A stretch of DNA of 64,000 nt from Skermanella pratensis (GCF_008843145.1 NZ_CP030265.1:2218001-2282000); one strand, 5' to 3'. Positions 1 to 9,492 are shown, counted from the stretch's first letter. Translations and numbers: made by a program. Notes: generated by a model not told the origin, from the sequence alone.

Positions 1-601
1 CCAACCCGCCCTCGCGGGAGCCCTTGCCGTTCTGGTTGTCCGACAGGATCTTGATGTCGGGAGACTTGGCCAGGGCCTCCTTGCAGCCGTTGACCCGGTC
101 GATCACGGCGGAGACCGGCGGGCCGTTCATGATCACCATGTTGCCCTTGCCGTTCAGCTTCTGCGCGATGTACTCGCAGGCCTTCACGCCGGCCTCGACG
201 TTGTCGGTGGTGACCGTGGCGGCGGCGCCCTTGGCGCTGACGTCCACCGCGACCGCGACGATGCCGGCCGCCTTCAGGCGGACCATGGCCGGCTCGATCG
301 CGACGGGGTCGGCGGCGTTGACCAGGACCATGTCGACGCCCGACGCGATGAAATTGTCGATCTGGGTCGACTGCTTGTTCAGGTCGTAGTCGGACGAGAC
401 GACCGTCACGTTGGTGTCCGGGCCGCCGATCTCCTTGGCTTTCGCCTCGGCGCCCTTGGCGATCTGCACGAAGAAGGGATTGCCCAGGCTGCCGACGGTG
501 ATGCCCACCGACTTCAGTTCCGCGGCCGAGGCCGGCGCCGCCGCGGCGGCGGTCAGGGCGAACAGGGCGGTGGCGGCGAGCAGGGCTGACTTCTTGATCA
601 T
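1..601 (-). CDS. Sugar ABC transporter substrate-binding protein (3' end outside the window)
   Basis: This is the periplasmic binding protein of a carbohydrate ABC importer of the RbsB type (Peripla_BP_4 fold). About 200 N-terminal residues are visible and the rest lies beyond base 1. It opens MIKKSALLAATALFAL, a Sec signal peptide with an A-S-A type cleavage region near residue 27. The mature part starts KSVGITVGSLGNPFF, the usual first strand of this family, and carries the later VNAADP segment. The ATG follows GGAGGAAACA, a good ribosome binding site. It is the last visible gene of a minus-strand run: ROK regulator, ATPase, permease, binding protein. The sugar cannot be read from the sequence; ribose, xylose or a related sugar are all possible. 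Confidence 0.93.
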   Translation of the reverse strand, partial: MIKKSALLAATALFALTAAAAAPASAAELKSVGITVGSLGNPFFVQIAKGAEAKAKEIGGPDTNVTVVSSDYDLNKQSTQIDNFIASGVDMVLVNAADPVAIEPAMVRLKAAGIVAVAVDVSAKGAAATVTTDNVEAGVKACEYIAQKLNGKGNMVIMNGPPVSAVIDRVNGCKEALAKSPDIKILSDNQNGKGSREGGL

Positions 602-665
602 GTTGTTTCCTCCGGTTCGGGATTGGTGTGGTTGCGATTGGGGGGAACTGGGGTTCGAGCGGGTG

Positions 666-1682
666 TCAGGTGCGGGCGCTCCCCTTGTTGCGGTACCGGT
701 CCAGCGCGACCGCGCCGACGATGACCAGTCCCTTGATGATGAGCTGCCAGACCTCGCTGACATTCATCAGGATCAGGCCGTTGGACAGCACCGCGATGAT
801 CAGCGCCCCCACCAGGGTGCCGAAGATCGAGCCGATGCCGCCGACGAAGCTCGTGCCGCCCAGGATCACCGCGGCGATGGCGTCCAGTTCGTAGCCCATG
901 CCGAGCTGCGCGCCGTTGGCCGACAGGGTGCGGGCGGCGGACATGACGCCGGCGAGGCCCGCCAGCATTCCCGACATGGCGTAGACGAACAGCAGCACCG
1001 CCCAGACCTTGATGCCCGACAGCCGGGCCGCGTCCGGGTTGCCGCCGACGCCGTAGATCCAGACGCCCAGCACGGTGCGGCGCAGGATGAACCAGCTGAT
1101 CGCGACCACCGCCAGGGCGATGACGACCATCCAGGGGATGCCGAACAGCTGGCTGTTGCCGATCCAGGCGAAGGGCAGGTTGGCGTTGAAGACTGTGGTG
1201 TCGTTGGCCGTCAGCCGCGACAGTCCGCGCACCGCGGTCATGGCGCCCAGCGTCACGATGAACGCCGGCAGGCGGAAGAAGGCGATCAGGCAGCCGTTGA
1301 CCGCGCCCAGCGACAGGCCGACCAGAAGCGCCAGCGGGATCGCCAGGTCGGGCATGCCGGTCAGCGTCATGGAGACGGCGGTGACGGCGGAAACCGCGAG
1401 CACCGCGCCGACCGCCAGGTCGATGCCGCCGGTCAGGATGACGAAGGTCAGGCCGGTCGCCAGCACGATGTTGATCGACGCCTGCTGCATCACGATCGAG
1501 ATGTTCCGGGCGTTCAGGAACTTGCCCGTGGCGAACTCGAACCCGATGCAGATCAGGATCAGCACCGGAAGCATGCCGACGACCTGGATGATGGTGTTCA
1601 GGTTCTGCTTGCGGGCTGCCGCCGCGGCCGACTTCTGCTCGGCGACCTGCGTATCGGCGCCCATCGTCTTCATCGAACACAT
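666..1682 (-). CDS. Sugar ABC transporter permease (RbsC/XylH type)
   Basis: Inner-membrane permease of a carbohydrate importer (BPD_transp_2 family), 338 aa. It has a short cytoplasmic N-terminus, then hydrophobic segments throughout, including one around residues 30-50. The family segment LTGGIDLAVGA and the EAA-like loop GGTSFVGGIGSIFGTLVGA are both present. The likely mechanism is ATP-driven import of a monosaccharide with the flanking ATPase and binding protein. The ATG at 1682 follows AGGAGGAAG; a second in-frame ATG nine bases on is also possible. It sits 52 bp after the ATPase gene and 64 bp before the binding-protein gene, consistent with one operon. Confidence 0.95.
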   Translation of the reverse strand: MCSMKTMGADTQVAEQKSAAAAARKQNLNTIIQVVGMLPVLILICIGFEFATGKFLNARNISIVMQQASINIVLATGLTFVILTGGIDLAVGAVLAVSAVTAVSMTLTGMPDLAIPLALLVGLSLGAVNGCLIAFFRLPAFIVTLGAMTAVRGLSRLTANDTTVFNANLPFAWIGNSQLFGIPWMVVIALAVVAISWFILRRTVLGVWIYGVGGNPDAARLSGIKVWAVLLFVYAMSGMLAGLAGVMSAARTLSANGAQLGMGYELDAIAAVILGGTSFVGGIGSIFGTLVGALIIAVLSNGLILMNVSEVWQLIIKGLVIVGAVALDRYRNKGSART

Positions 1683-1734
1683 GGGAAGACTTCCTCCTGG
1701 ATTTTCTCTCGGCCGGCGTTCGTTGCCCGAGCGC

Positions 1735-3309
1735 TCAGAGCTGGACGCCGGTGGCCAGCGCCATGATGGCTTCCTGGGTGACGGGAGGGCCGTCGGCGCC
1801 GCCGACCTGCCCCTCGATATGTCCTTCGCGCATCACCAGGATCCGGTCGCAGATGCCCATGATCTCCGGCAGTTCGCTGGAGATCACCAGGACCGCGACG
1901 CCACTCTGGGCGAGCTGGTCGATGATGCGGTAGATCTCGGCCTTGGCGCCGATGTCGACGCCGCGCGTGGGCTCGTCGAGGATCATCACGCGCGGCTTGG
2001 ATTCCAGCCAGCGCGACAGCAGGACCTTCTGCTGGTTGCCGCCGGACAGGGTGCCGACGCCGACCGCCGCGCTGGCGACGCGGATCTTCAGCTCGGCGAT
2101 CGAGCTTTTCGCCCGGTCCACCGCCTTGCGGCGGTTGAGCACGCCGCCGCCGAAGGCATCGCGGCCGATCACGCTGAAATTGATGTTGTCCTTGACCGAC
2201 ATGTCCAGGAACAGGCCCTGGTGCTTGCGGTCCTCGGTCAGGTAGGTCAGGCCGGCGTTGATGGCGTCCTTCGGCGTCCGGATGTCCACCTCCTTGCCGT
2301 CTATCCTGACGGTGCCGGCGGTCCTGGGGTCGGCGCCGTAGATCAGCCGGGCCAGCTCGGTCCGGCCGGACCCGACCAGCCCCGCCAGTCCCAGCACCTC
2401 CCCTGCATAGAGCGTGAAGCTGGCGGGGTGGACGCGCCTTCCGCCGTCGGTGATTCCTTCGACCGCCAGCATCGGCTGGCCCTTGGCGCGGCCGGCCTTG
2501 GCGACGTGGTCGTGCTTGTAGAAACTGCTGAGATCGCGGCCGACCATCATCTTCACCAGCTTTTCGGCGGAGATGTCGTCCTTGTCCAGCGTGCCGACAT
2601 AGGTCCCGTCGCGCAGCACCGACACCCGGTCGGACAGCTCGTAGACCTCGGCCATGCGGTGGCTGATATAGATGATCGCCAGCCCGTCGTCGCGAAGCTG
2701 GCGCATCAGGGCGAACAGCCGGTCGGTCTCGCGCGACGACAGGGTGGTGGTCGGCTCGTCCATCACCAGGATCTTGGACCTGGAATGGAGCGCCCGGGCG
2801 ATCTCGACCAGCTGGCGCTCGGCGATGGAAAGCTGCGCGACGATCGTCTCGGGGCCGAAGGTGGCGCCCAGCCGCTTCAGCACGTCCCGGCAGCTCTCCT
2901 TCATGCCGCGCCGGTCGATCAGGCCGCGCCTGGACGGCTCGCGGCCGAAGAAGATGTTCTCCGCGACGCTGAGGTTCGGCAGCAGGCTGAGTTCCTGGTA
3001 GATGATCGCGATGCCGTGCTCGCGCGCCACATGCGGGTTGCTGATGTCGATCACCTGGCCGTCGATCAGGATCTGCCCGCCGGGATCCGCCTGGTAGGCG
3101 CCGGACAGCACCTTCATCAGGGTGCTTTTGCCGGCGCCGTTCTCGCCCATCAGGGACAGGATCTCGCCGCCCCAGGCCTTGAGCGCCACGTTGTTGAGCG
3201 CCTTGGTGCCGGGAAAGGTCTTGGAGATGCCGCGCATCTCCAGGGTCGGCGGACTCGTATCCTGTGTCTGCGCACCCTGTGCATGCGGGCCAAGCGCGGT
3301 CGCACCCAT
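1735..3309 (-). CDS. Sugar ABC transporter ATP-binding protein, two ABC domains (RbsA type)
   Basis: Cytoplasmic ATPase of the sugar importer, 524 aa, with two tandem nucleotide-binding domains as in RbsA, XylG and MglA. Domain 1 has a perfect Walker A (GENGAGKST, residues 55-63), a signature-like SIAERQ and Walker [11 protein letters not shown]. Domain 2 has the degenerate P-loop typical of this family (GSGRTE), a canonical signature LSGGNQQK and [12 protein letters not shown]. The start follows CCGGAGGAAACC. Length and domain order are normal. Sugar specificity is unknown. It is the second gene of the run, 64 bp downstream of the ROK regulator. Confidence 0.96.
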   Translation of the reverse strand: MGATALGPHAQGAQTQDTSPPTLEMRGISKTFPGTKALNNVALKAWGGEILSLMGENGAGKSTLMKVLSGAYQADPGGQILIDGQVIDISNPHVAREHGIAIIYQELSLLPNLSVAENIFFGREPSRRGLIDRRGMKESCRDVLKRLGATFGPETIVAQLSIAERQLVEIARALHSRSKILVMDEPTTTLSSRETDRLFALMRQLRDDGLAIIYISHRMAEVYELSDRVSVLRDGTYVGTLDKDDISAEKLVKMMVGRDLSSFYKHDHVAKAGRAKGQPMLAVEGITDGGRRVHPASFTLYAGEVLGLAGLVGSGRTELARLIYGADPRTAGTVRIDGKEVDIRTPKDAINAGLTYLTEDRKHQGLFLDMSVKDNINFSVIGRDAFGGGVLNRRKAVDRAKSSIAELKIRVASAAVGVGTLSGGNQQKVLLSRWLESKPRVMILDEPTRGVDIGAKAEIYRIIDQLAQSGVAVLVISSELPEIMGICDRILVMREGHIEGQVGGADGPPVTQEAIMALATGVQL

Positions 3310-3373
3310 GGTTTCCTCCGGTGAAGTCGACGGTAGCCGTTGCTCCGGTCCCCAAGCCGGGGACGGGACCGGC

Positions 3374-4630
3374 CTATTGGTTGACGAGGATTTCCCTGCT
3401 CGGGCTGAAGTTCAGGTGCAGCGGCAGGATCGCGGCACCCAGGGCGGATGCCTCCCGCCCGATCATCCCCAGCAGCAGCCGGGGCGGCTTGCGGGCTTCC
3501 GGCGTCGCCGCGTCGAGCAGCGGGGCCAGCCGTTCCAGCAGGTCCTCCTTGATCGACTTCGGCAGGTCGCCGTCCAGGACGATCGCCTCCACGTCGAGCA
3601 GCCGGGCCGCCGAGAGCAGCGGGACCACCAGGGCGTCGGCGCAGTCCTCCAGCCATTCCCCGACCAGGCGGGGGTGCCGGGTGAACGCCTCCTCGACCTC
3701 GCTCCGGCTGGAGATCGGGACGCCGTTGCCGCGCAGGTGGCGGATCAGCGAATTGATCGAGGCGCGGGTCAGCAGGATGTCGTGGCTGCGCGCCGGTTCC
3801 GGCGCTGTCGCCAGGCGGGAGCGCCCGACCGGCATCAGGCCGATGTCGCCGCCATATCCGGTGGACCCGCGGTAATAGTCGCCGTTCAGCACGATGCCGC
3901 CGCCGACCGCGGCGCCGATGAAGACATGGACGAAGCTGTCCAGCTCGCGCCCCCTGCCGCGGAACATCTCGGCGACCGCCGCGGCCGTGCCGTCGTTCTC
4001 CCGGAAGACCGGCAGGCCGGTCTCGGCGGCGACGCGGGCGGGGATGTCGACCTCGTTCCAGACCCGGTACGCCTCGGAGGCGATGTCCAGTTCGCGCCGC
4101 CAGCTTCCCATGTCGTAAGGGGTCGCGATGCCGATGCCGGCCATCCGGGCGTACGCCCCGTGGGGGACGGACTTGCGCAGCGCCGCGATGTCGTGCAGCG
4201 CCAAGCCGACCGCCTCGTCCGGCATGGGAAAATCCAGCTCGTGGTGCCGCCGGTCCAGGACGTGGCCGCGGAAATCCACCAGCAGCGTGTCGATCGACCG
4301 GCGGCCGAACTTGACGCCGATTGCATAGGCTCCGTCGGGGTCCAGGGAGAGCAGGGTGGCGGGCTGGCCCCGGCCGCCGGAACGCTTGCCCTCGCTGCGG
4401 ATCAGCTTGCGCTCCTCCAGTTCCTTGACGATCACGCCGGCGGTGTTGTTCGTGAGGCTGACATAGCGGGAAAGGTCCGCCTTGGACGCCTGGCCCAGGC
4501 GGCGCAGCGCGTTCAGGATCACGCGCTCGTTGAACAGGCGGATGTTGACGGAGTTGCTGCCCTGGCCCGTGGCCGGGTTGCCGTTCGACGTGACCCCCGG
4601 AAGGGCTGAATTCGACGCGCTGGTCACCAC
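3374..4630 (-). CDS. ROK-family transcriptional regulator lacking the ROK zinc motif
   Basis: Predicted sugar-responsive repressor with an N-terminal winged helix-turn-helix ([16 protein letters not shown], then a recognition region at [19 protein letters not shown]) and a C-terminal ROK sugar-kinase-like domain ([26 protein letters not shown]). I place the start at GTG 4630, or 4627, because GGGGAGGACGGTT lies directly upstream. A longer TTG start at 4705 overlaps a likely -35 box and has no ribosome binding site. The CxCGxxGCxE zinc motif of most ROK proteins is missing after GDIGLMPV, so it is probably a pure regulator with no kinase activity. Position at the head of the ABC operon suggests it controls that transporter and itself. 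Confidence 0.9.
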   Translation of the reverse strand: MVTSASNSALPGVTSNGNPATGQGSNSVNIRLFNERVILNALRRLGQASKADLSRYVSLTNNTAGVIVKELEERKLIRSEGKRSGGRGQPATLLSLDPDGAYAIGVKFGRRSIDTLLVDFRGHVLDRRHHELDFPMPDEAVGLALHDIAALRKSVPHGAYARMAGIGIATPYDMGSWRRELDIASEAYRVWNEVDIPARVAAETGLPVFRENDGTAAAVAEMFRGRGRELDSFVHVFIGAAVGGGIVLNGDYYRGSTGYGGDIGLMPVGRSRLATAPEPARSHDILLTRASINSLIRHLRGNGVPISSRSEVEEAFTRHPRLVGEWLEDCADALVVPLLSAARLLDVEAIVLDGDLPKSIKEDLLERLAPLLDAATPEARKPPRLLLGMIGREASALGAAILPLHLNFSPSREILVNQ

Positions 4631-4662
4631 AACCGTCCTCCCCGAATACCGCGCTTGAGCGC

Positions 4663-4677
4663 TTAACCTTGAGTTAA
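4663..4677. promoter_or_regulatory. Candidate operator TTAAC-N5-GTTAA over the ROK-operon transcription start
   Basis: A perfect inverted repeat, TTAAC CTTGA GTTAA, lies directly downstream of the predicted -10 box of the ROK/ABC operon. A related GTTAA/TTAAC pair recurs near 4805-4820 in the same intergenic region. Binding by the ROK protein is inferred from position only. Confidence 0.4.
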
Positions 4678-4705
4678 CTTTTACATGGTCCCGAAGGCCT
4701 GTCAA
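4678..4705 (-). promoter_or_regulatory. Predicted sigma70-type promoter of the ROK/sugar ABC operon
   Basis: On the minus strand, a perfect -35 TTGACA (4700-4705) is followed after 16 bp by TAAAAG (4678-4683). Transcription would start near 4671, about 40 nt upstream of the GTG start of the regulator. The match is to consensus only. Confidence 0.5.
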
Positions 4706-4710
4706 TAAAT

Positions 4711-4725
4711 AATTCAGTCTGAATT
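4711..4725. promoter_or_regulatory. Candidate operator palindrome upstream of the ROK promoter
   Basis: AATTCAGTCTGAATT is a perfect palindrome around a central base (7-bp arms), and the symmetry extends imperfectly outward into AT-rich flanks. It lies 5 bp upstream of the -35 box. ROK repressors such as NagC and XylR bind AT-rich palindromes, so this is a plausible site for the neighbouring ROK protein. Confidence 0.42.
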
Positions 4726-4893
4726 AATCTTCGCAGGCCGGGACGGAACGCTCCTGGGCGGTTTCGCCACAGGGGGCATTCCTTGACTCCAGCGAAGCAA
4801 CAAGGTTAACAAGCTCTTAACGTTCCATCCTCCCTCAAAGTAGTTTCGGTCACCCGGCCCGTGGCCGGGGAGGCCACCGCCAGGAGCGAGCCG

Positions 4894-7065
4894 ATGACGA
4901 TCTCCACCGAGCTTTTCAAGGACTGGGCCGAATACGTGACCGACAGCGCGCAGCGCTCGGTCCTGTTCTGGGATGTCCTGCGCAAGCGCGGCAACATCGC
5001 GGTCGAGCATTTCGAGCAGGGCAAGCCGCCGCTGCTGGCTTTCGAGCACGAGATGGTGCTGGACGGCAGGACCCTGGACCGGCCGGCCAATTACGCCCTG
5101 CTCCGCATCCTGCCCAGGCCGGGGCAGCGGATCGACCCGGCGAAGCGTCCGTTCATCGTGGTCGATCCCAGGGCGGGGCACGGGCCGGGCATCGGCGGCT
5201 TCAAGGAGGACAGCGAAGTCGGCTTCGCGCTCCGCTTCGGCCATCCCTGCTACTTCGTGACCTTCTTCCCGGAACCGGAACCGGGCCAGACGCTGGAGGA
5301 CGTGGCGCGGGCCGAGGCCCTGTTCGTCGAGAAGGTCCGGGAACTGCACCCCGACAGCGACAAGCCCTGCATCTACGGCAATTGCCAGGCCGGCTGGGCC
5401 GTCGCCATCCTGAGCGCCGCCCGGCCGGAGATCATGGGGCCGATCATCCTGGCCGGAGCGCCGCTCTCCTACTGGGCGGGCGTCGAGGGATCGAACCCGA
5501 TGCGCTACACCGGCGGCCTGACCGGCGGTTCCTGGGCGGCGTTGCTCGCCAGCGACCTCGGCAACGGCCGGTTCGACGGCGCCAACCTGGTCCGGAACTT
5601 CGAGAACCTGAACCCGGCGAACACCTACTGGAGCAAGTACTACAACCTGTACTCCAGGATCGACACCGAGGAGGAGCGGTTCCTGGAGTTCGAGCGCTGG
5701 TGGGGCGGCATCTTCCTGATGAACGAGGAGGAGATCCTCGCCATCGTCAACGGCCTTTTCATCGGCAACAAGCTGGCGCGCGGCGAGATCGTCCCGTCGC
5801 AAGGCGGCAAGACGATCGACCTGCGCAACATCCGCTCCCCCATCGTGATCTTCGCGTCGTGGGGCGACAACATCACGCCGCCCCAGCAGGCCCTGAACTG
5901 GATCGCCGACGTCTACGACAGCGCGGAAGAGATCCGCATCAACGAGCAGGTGATCGTCTATACCCTGCACGAGGATGTCGGGCATCTCGGCATCTTCGTG
6001 TCGGCCAGGGTGGCTCAGAAGCACACGTCCGAGTTCATCGGCGGCCTGGACTTCATCGATATCCTGCCGCCGGGCCTGTACGAGCTGATAATCGACGACA
6101 AGCGGCCGGACCTGCCCAACGCCGACCTGATCCCGGACCGCTACGTCATGCGCTTCGAGGCGCGCGAGATCGCCGACATCCTAAAGCTGGACGACACACG
6201 GGAGGACGAGCTGCGGTTCGAGACCGTCGCCCGCGTCTCCCAGGTCAACGAGAGCCTTTACGAGACCTTCGCCCGCCCCTGGATCACCCCCTTCGTCACC
6301 GAGGCGTCGGCCCGCTGGCTGCGCCTGATGCACCCCGCGCGGCTCGAACGCCTGACGGCGTCGGACCATAACCCCTTCATGCGGCCGCTGGAGCCCCTGG
6401 CCGAGGCGGTCCGGCGGGACCGCCGGCCAGCATCTCCCGACAACCCCTTCGTCCAGGCGGAACGGCGGATGTCGGACGGCATCGTCGAGGCGCTGGAGGA
6501 GTACCGCAAGTCCCGGGATCTCGCCTATGAGCGGCTGTTCAAGGCCATCTACGGCGCTCCCCTGGTAGAGGCAGCCGTGGGACTGCGCGCCGAGGGCGCG
6601 CGGCATGTCCGCCGGCGGGGTGACGCCGCGCTGCGCGCCGAGCTTGCGAAGGCCAGGCTGGCGCTGCTGGCGACCCGGATCGAGGAGGGCGGGCGGCTGG
6701 AGGCGCTGATGCGCGCGCTGATCTACGTCTTCCGGGAAGACCGGCGCATGGTGGATGAGCGCACCTTCCGGATGATGGAGCGGATCCGCGACGAGCGGCC
6801 CGACGCGGAACGGGTGAGCGTCGCGCAAGTGAAGGACTGCGTCCGCGTCCAGGCCGCCATCCTCCAGATCGACGAGGAGCGTGCGATTCGCGCTCTTCCG
6901 AGCCTCGTCCCCGATCGCGAGGGCCGCGAACGCGTCCTGGACGCCGTCCGGCGCATCTCCCGGGCCCAGGGCGCGCTGTCCGCGAAAGCGGAGGCCCGGC
7001 TCGACCAAATCCAGGCGGTGCTTGGACTGGAGGAGCGGAAACCCGGACGGGCGGTCACCGCCTGA
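4894..7065 (+). CDS. DUF3141 protein, PHA-synthase-like alpha/beta hydrolase
   Basis: Large protein (723 aa) with an N-terminal alpha/beta-hydrolase domain related to poly(3-hydroxyalkanoate) synthases. The nucleophile elbow reads YGNCQAGW with Cys at about residue 164. A catalytic-type His lies in DVGHLGIF (about 364) and an Asp in ASWGDNITPP, which resembles a Cys-Asp-His triad. The C-terminal 300 residues are charged, helical and have no fold I recognise. ATG 4894 is chosen because AGGAG precedes it at good spacing; GTG 4861 in the same frame has none. No phaC, phaP or phaR is adjacent, so a direct role in PHA synthesis is not shown. The family is usually annotated only as DUF3141. Confidence 0.85.
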   Translation: MTISTELFKDWAEYVTDSAQRSVLFWDVLRKRGNIAVEHFEQGKPPLLAFEHEMVLDGRTLDRPANYALLRILPRPGQRIDPAKRPFIVVDPRAGHGPGIGGFKEDSEVGFALRFGHPCYFVTFFPEPEPGQTLEDVARAEALFVEKVRELHPDSDKPCIYGNCQAGWAVAILSAARPEIMGPIILAGAPLSYWAGVEGSNPMRYTGGLTGGSWAALLASDLGNGRFDGANLVRNFENLNPANTYWSKYYNLYSRIDTEEERFLEFERWWGGIFLMNEEEILAIVNGLFIGNKLARGEIVPSQGGKTIDLRNIRSPIVIFASWGDNITPPQQALNWIADVYDSAEEIRINEQVIVYTLHEDVGHLGIFVSARVAQKHTSEFIGGLDFIDILPPGLYELIIDDKRPDLPNADLIPDRYVMRFEAREIADILKLDDTREDELRFETVARVSQVNESLYETFARPWITPFVTEASARWLRLMHPARLERLTASDHNPFMRPLEPLAEAVRRDRRPASPDNPFVQAERRMSDGIVEALEEYRKSRDLAYERLFKAIYGAPLVEAAVGLRAEGARHVRRRGDAALRAELAKARLALLATRIEEGGRLEALMRALIYVFREDRRMVDERTFRMMERIRDERPDAERVSVAQVKDCVRVQAAILQIDEERAIRALPSLVPDREGRERVLDAVRRISRAQGALSAKAEARLDQIQAVLGLEERKPGRAVTA

Positions 7066-7157
7066 GCGGACCACCAAAGGCTTAACCCCTCTGGCGCGGG
7101 GTGGAGAGCCCGCGTTTCGCGTCTACTTCCCTGATCACCAGCGGAAGGAGAGTTGCG

Positions 7158-7673
7158 TTGAGCAGGATCAGTCAAAAACGAGGCATCGTCCGAAATGCCG
7201 TGATCTGCGTCGCTTCGGCAGGATGCCTTGTCGCCGCGATCGGCCAGGCCGCCGCCCAGTCCCAGCGGCCGGTGTCCGCCGACCCGGCCGCCGTGGTCAA
7301 GGAACGCGAAACGACCATGAAATCCATGGGCGACGCGATGAAGAAGATTTCCGCCTACGTCAAGAACGAGGGCGGCACGGTCGAAGGGGTGCGCGAGGGC
7401 GCCGCGGCGATCCGGCAGGCATCGCAGAAGATCGCGCCCAGCCTGTTCCCCGCCGACACCGGCATCGGCAGGATCGATGGCAGCGAGGCCAAGCCCGAGA
7501 TCTGGCAGCAGTGGCCGAAGTTCGAGCAGGCCGCCGCCCGGCTGGTTACGGCGAGCAACGAGCTGTCGTCCGCCGCCGACGGCGGCGACCGCGCAACGAT
7601 TGCCCGGCAGTTCGGCCAGGTCGGGCAGTCCTGCGGCGGCTGCCACGACGATTTCCGCCAGAAGAAAAACTGA
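7158..7673 (+). CDS. Cytochrome c-prime-like protein with C-terminal heme motif
   Basis: Periplasmic c-type cytochrome, about 171 aa. I prefer the TTG start at 7158, preceded by GAAGGAGAG, over an upstream GTG without a site. The N-terminus SRISQKRGIVRN followed by a hydrophobic stretch ending AAAQS is a clear Sec signal peptide. The mature part is helical (RETTMKSMGDAMKKIS, PEIWQQWPKFEQAAARL) and ends CGGCHDDFRQKKN. The single CxxCH at the extreme C-terminus is the hallmark of the four-helix cytochrome c-prime family (Cytochrom_C_2). It stops 2 bp before the next cytochrome gene, so both are probably co-translated and may share an electron-transfer role. Confidence 0.88.
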   Translation: MSRISQKRGIVRNAVICVASAGCLVAAIGQAAAQSQRPVSADPAAVVKERETTMKSMGDAMKKISAYVKNEGGTVEGVREGAAAIRQASQKIAPSLFPADTGIGRIDGSEAKPEIWQQWPKFEQAAARLVTASNELSSAADGGDRATIARQFGQVGQSCGGCHDDFRQKKN

Positions 7674-7675
7674 AC

Positions 7676-8548
7676 GTGGCTTCCTGGCTTCTACGCCTGG
7701 GCGTGCCGCTGGCCCTTGCGGCCGGCGGCGTAGCCCCCTCGATGGCCCAGACGGCCGGGGATGATCCGGTCAAGCGCGGCGAGTACATCTTCGACGCCGC
7801 CGGCTGCCTGGGGTGCCACACCGAATCCAAGGAAGCTCCCCGCCTGGCCGGCGGGCGGGCCCTGAAGACACCGTTCGGCACCTTCTACGGGCCGAACATA
7901 ACCCCCGACCCGGAGACCGGGATCGGCGGCTGGACCGACGAGGATTTCATCCGCGCACTGCGCGAGGGCCGCTCGCCGGACGGCACGGCCTATTTCCCGG
8001 TCTTTCCCTATACCTCGTTCAGGCATCTGACCGACCAGGACCTGCGCGACCTCAAGGCCTATCTGGACGCGCAGCCCGCCGTGTCGAAGCCGAACCGGCC
8101 CCACGACGTGTCGCCGCCCTTCGGCTGGCGCTTCCTGCTGCCGGCCTGGCAGGCCCTTTTCCTGGAGGACGGCGGCCTGTCGCCCGAGCCCGGCCGTGAT
8201 GCGCAATGGGAGCGCGGGCGCTATCTCGTCCAGGCGGCGGGCCACTGCGGCGAATGCCACAGCCCGCGCAACTTCCTCGGCGCCATGGATCACGGACGGA
8301 TGCTCGCCGGTTCGGCCGACGGTCCGGAAGGCAAGCCGGTGCCGAACATCACGTCCGATTCCGAGAAGGGCATCGGCAATTGGTCGCCGGGCGAAATCGC
8401 CTTCATGCTGGAGATCGGCATGATGCCCGACGGCGACTTCGTCGGCGGCGGCATGAACGAGGTGGTGGAGAACAGCACGTCCAGGCTCACCGCGGAGGAC
8501 CGCGAGGCGATTGCGGCCTATCTGCTGACCGTGCCGCCGGGCGGATGA
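7676..8548 (+). CDS. Diheme c-type cytochrome
   Basis: Periplasmic diheme cytochrome c of 290 aa starting at GTG 7676, directly after the preceding cytochrome. Residues 1-26 form a signal peptide (LGVPLALAAGG, cleavage near SMAQ). Heme motif 1 is CLGCH at residues 44-48 and heme motif 2 is CGECH in the second half. Each is followed by a family-typical FGTFYGPNITPD- or PNITSD-like segment. The layout resembles cytochrome subunits of alcohol, gluconate or sulfite dehydrogenases, but no dehydrogenase gene is adjacent and the partner is unknown. Confidence 0.9.
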   Translation: MASWLLRLGVPLALAAGGVAPSMAQTAGDDPVKRGEYIFDAAGCLGCHTESKEAPRLAGGRALKTPFGTFYGPNITPDPETGIGGWTDEDFIRALREGRSPDGTAYFPVFPYTSFRHLTDQDLRDLKAYLDAQPAVSKPNRPHDVSPPFGWRFLLPAWQALFLEDGGLSPEPGRDAQWERGRYLVQAAGHCGECHSPRNFLGAMDHGRMLAGSADGPEGKPVPNITSDSEKGIGNWSPGEIAFMLEIGMMPDGDFVGGGMNEVVENSTSRLTAEDREAIAAYLLTVPPGG

Positions 8549-8734
8549 GCGGACTCCGGGACTGCCCTCGGATCCGAATTGCCCACTTTTCGGGTTTCGT
8601 GAGAAAGCTGGGCACTTTACACTAATAACGAAGTTTTGGATGCGTCGAGGCGGTCTTTCCGGTCGCGGGACCGGAGCCTCCACCAGGGAGCAGGACCGGT
8701 CTCGGGCGCAGGCGCCCGTAAGGAGGAAGTTGAG

Positions 8735-8785
8735 ATGTGCGTGCCCGACCAGCGCCGACAGGCCGCTCGACGGGGCACGCCATGA
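8735..8785 (+). CDS. Possible 16-residue leader peptide coupled to the phosphoesterase gene
   Basis: An ATG at 8735 lies 8 nt after a perfect AGGAGG (8721-8726). It opens a 16-codon frame, MCVPDQRRQAARRGTP, whose TGA overlaps the next ATG as ATGA at 8782. The strong ribosome binding site serves this frame, while the downstream ATG has none of its own, so translational coupling is plausible. The alternative is that the phosphoesterase itself starts at GTG 8737 with a 15-residue extension. Confidence 0.35.
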   Translation: MCVPDQRRQAARRGTP

Positions 8786-9492
8786 CCATTCTATTCTGTG
8801 GCGATCCCCACGGCAGTTTCTCCCAGATCATCAGAGCTGTCGCCGCCAAGCGGCCGAAGGCGGTCGTGATCGTCGGCGACCACGACCTGGAGCAGCCGCT
8901 GGAGGAGGCGCTCGCCCCGGTCGTCTCGGCGGGTGTTCCGGTCTGGTGGATCCCCGGCAACCATGACGGCGACCGGGTCCACTGGTACAGCAACCTGTTC
9001 GACAGCGGCTTGGCCGACCGCAACCTGCATGGGCAGGTGGTCGAGATGTCACCGGGATTCCGCGTCGCCGGCCTGGGCGGCGTGTTCCGCGGACGGATCT
9101 GGCACCCGTCGGAAGGCGACGGGACGCCGCGCCACCCGAACCGGGCCTCCTACCTGGACTCCCTGCCGGCCGGCCATCGCTGGCGGGGCGGTCTGCCCCT
9201 GGCCCAGCGGGTGTCGATCTGGTGGGAGGACTACCAGAAGCTCAAGGAGCAGCACGCCGACGTGCTGGTGTGCCACGAAGCGCCCAGCAGCCACAGGCAC
9301 GGTTTCACCGTGCTGGACGATCTCGCCCGCTCCATGGGAGCCCGCCTGATCATCCATGGGCACCACCATATCGGCTATCAGGTCATGCTTCCCGCGGGCC
9401 TGCGGGTCGTCGGAATCGCGCGCGCCGGGTTGTGGAGGCTCGCCGTGCCGGCCAAGTCCGCACAGGTCCGACAGGACGCGACACAATATTAG
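8782..9492 (+). CDS. Calcineurin-like metallophosphoesterase
   Basis: Dinuclear-metal phosphoesterase, 236 aa, with the ordered Metallophos motifs: FCGDPHG (residues 5-11), VGDHD, PGNHD, a conserved CHE in the middle of the second half, and HGHHHIGY near the C-terminus. The DPHG variant in place of DxH keeps both metal ligands. Substrate is unknown; the family includes nucleotide and phosphodiester hydrolases. ATG 8782 gives the family-typical N-terminus MTILFCGD. The gene stands between the cytochromes and a signalling locus with no evident functional link. Confidence 0.85.
   Translation: MTILFCGDPHGSFSQIIRAVAAKRPKAVVIVGDHDLEQPLEEALAPVVSAGVPVWWIPGNHDGDRVHWYSNLFDSGLADRNLHGQVVEMSPGFRVAGLGGVFRGRIWHPSEGDGTPRHPNRASYLDSLPAGHRWRGGLPLAQRVSIWWEDYQKLKEQHADVLVCHEAPSSHRHGFTVLDDLARSMGARLIIHGHHHIGYQVMLPAGLRVVGIARAGLWRLAVPAKSAQVRQDATQY

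Noticed and set aside
1075..3324. Plus-strand frame of about 750 codons opposite the sugar ABC genes
   Set aside because: It is a shadow of the ATPase and permease genes with no ribosome binding site and no domain.
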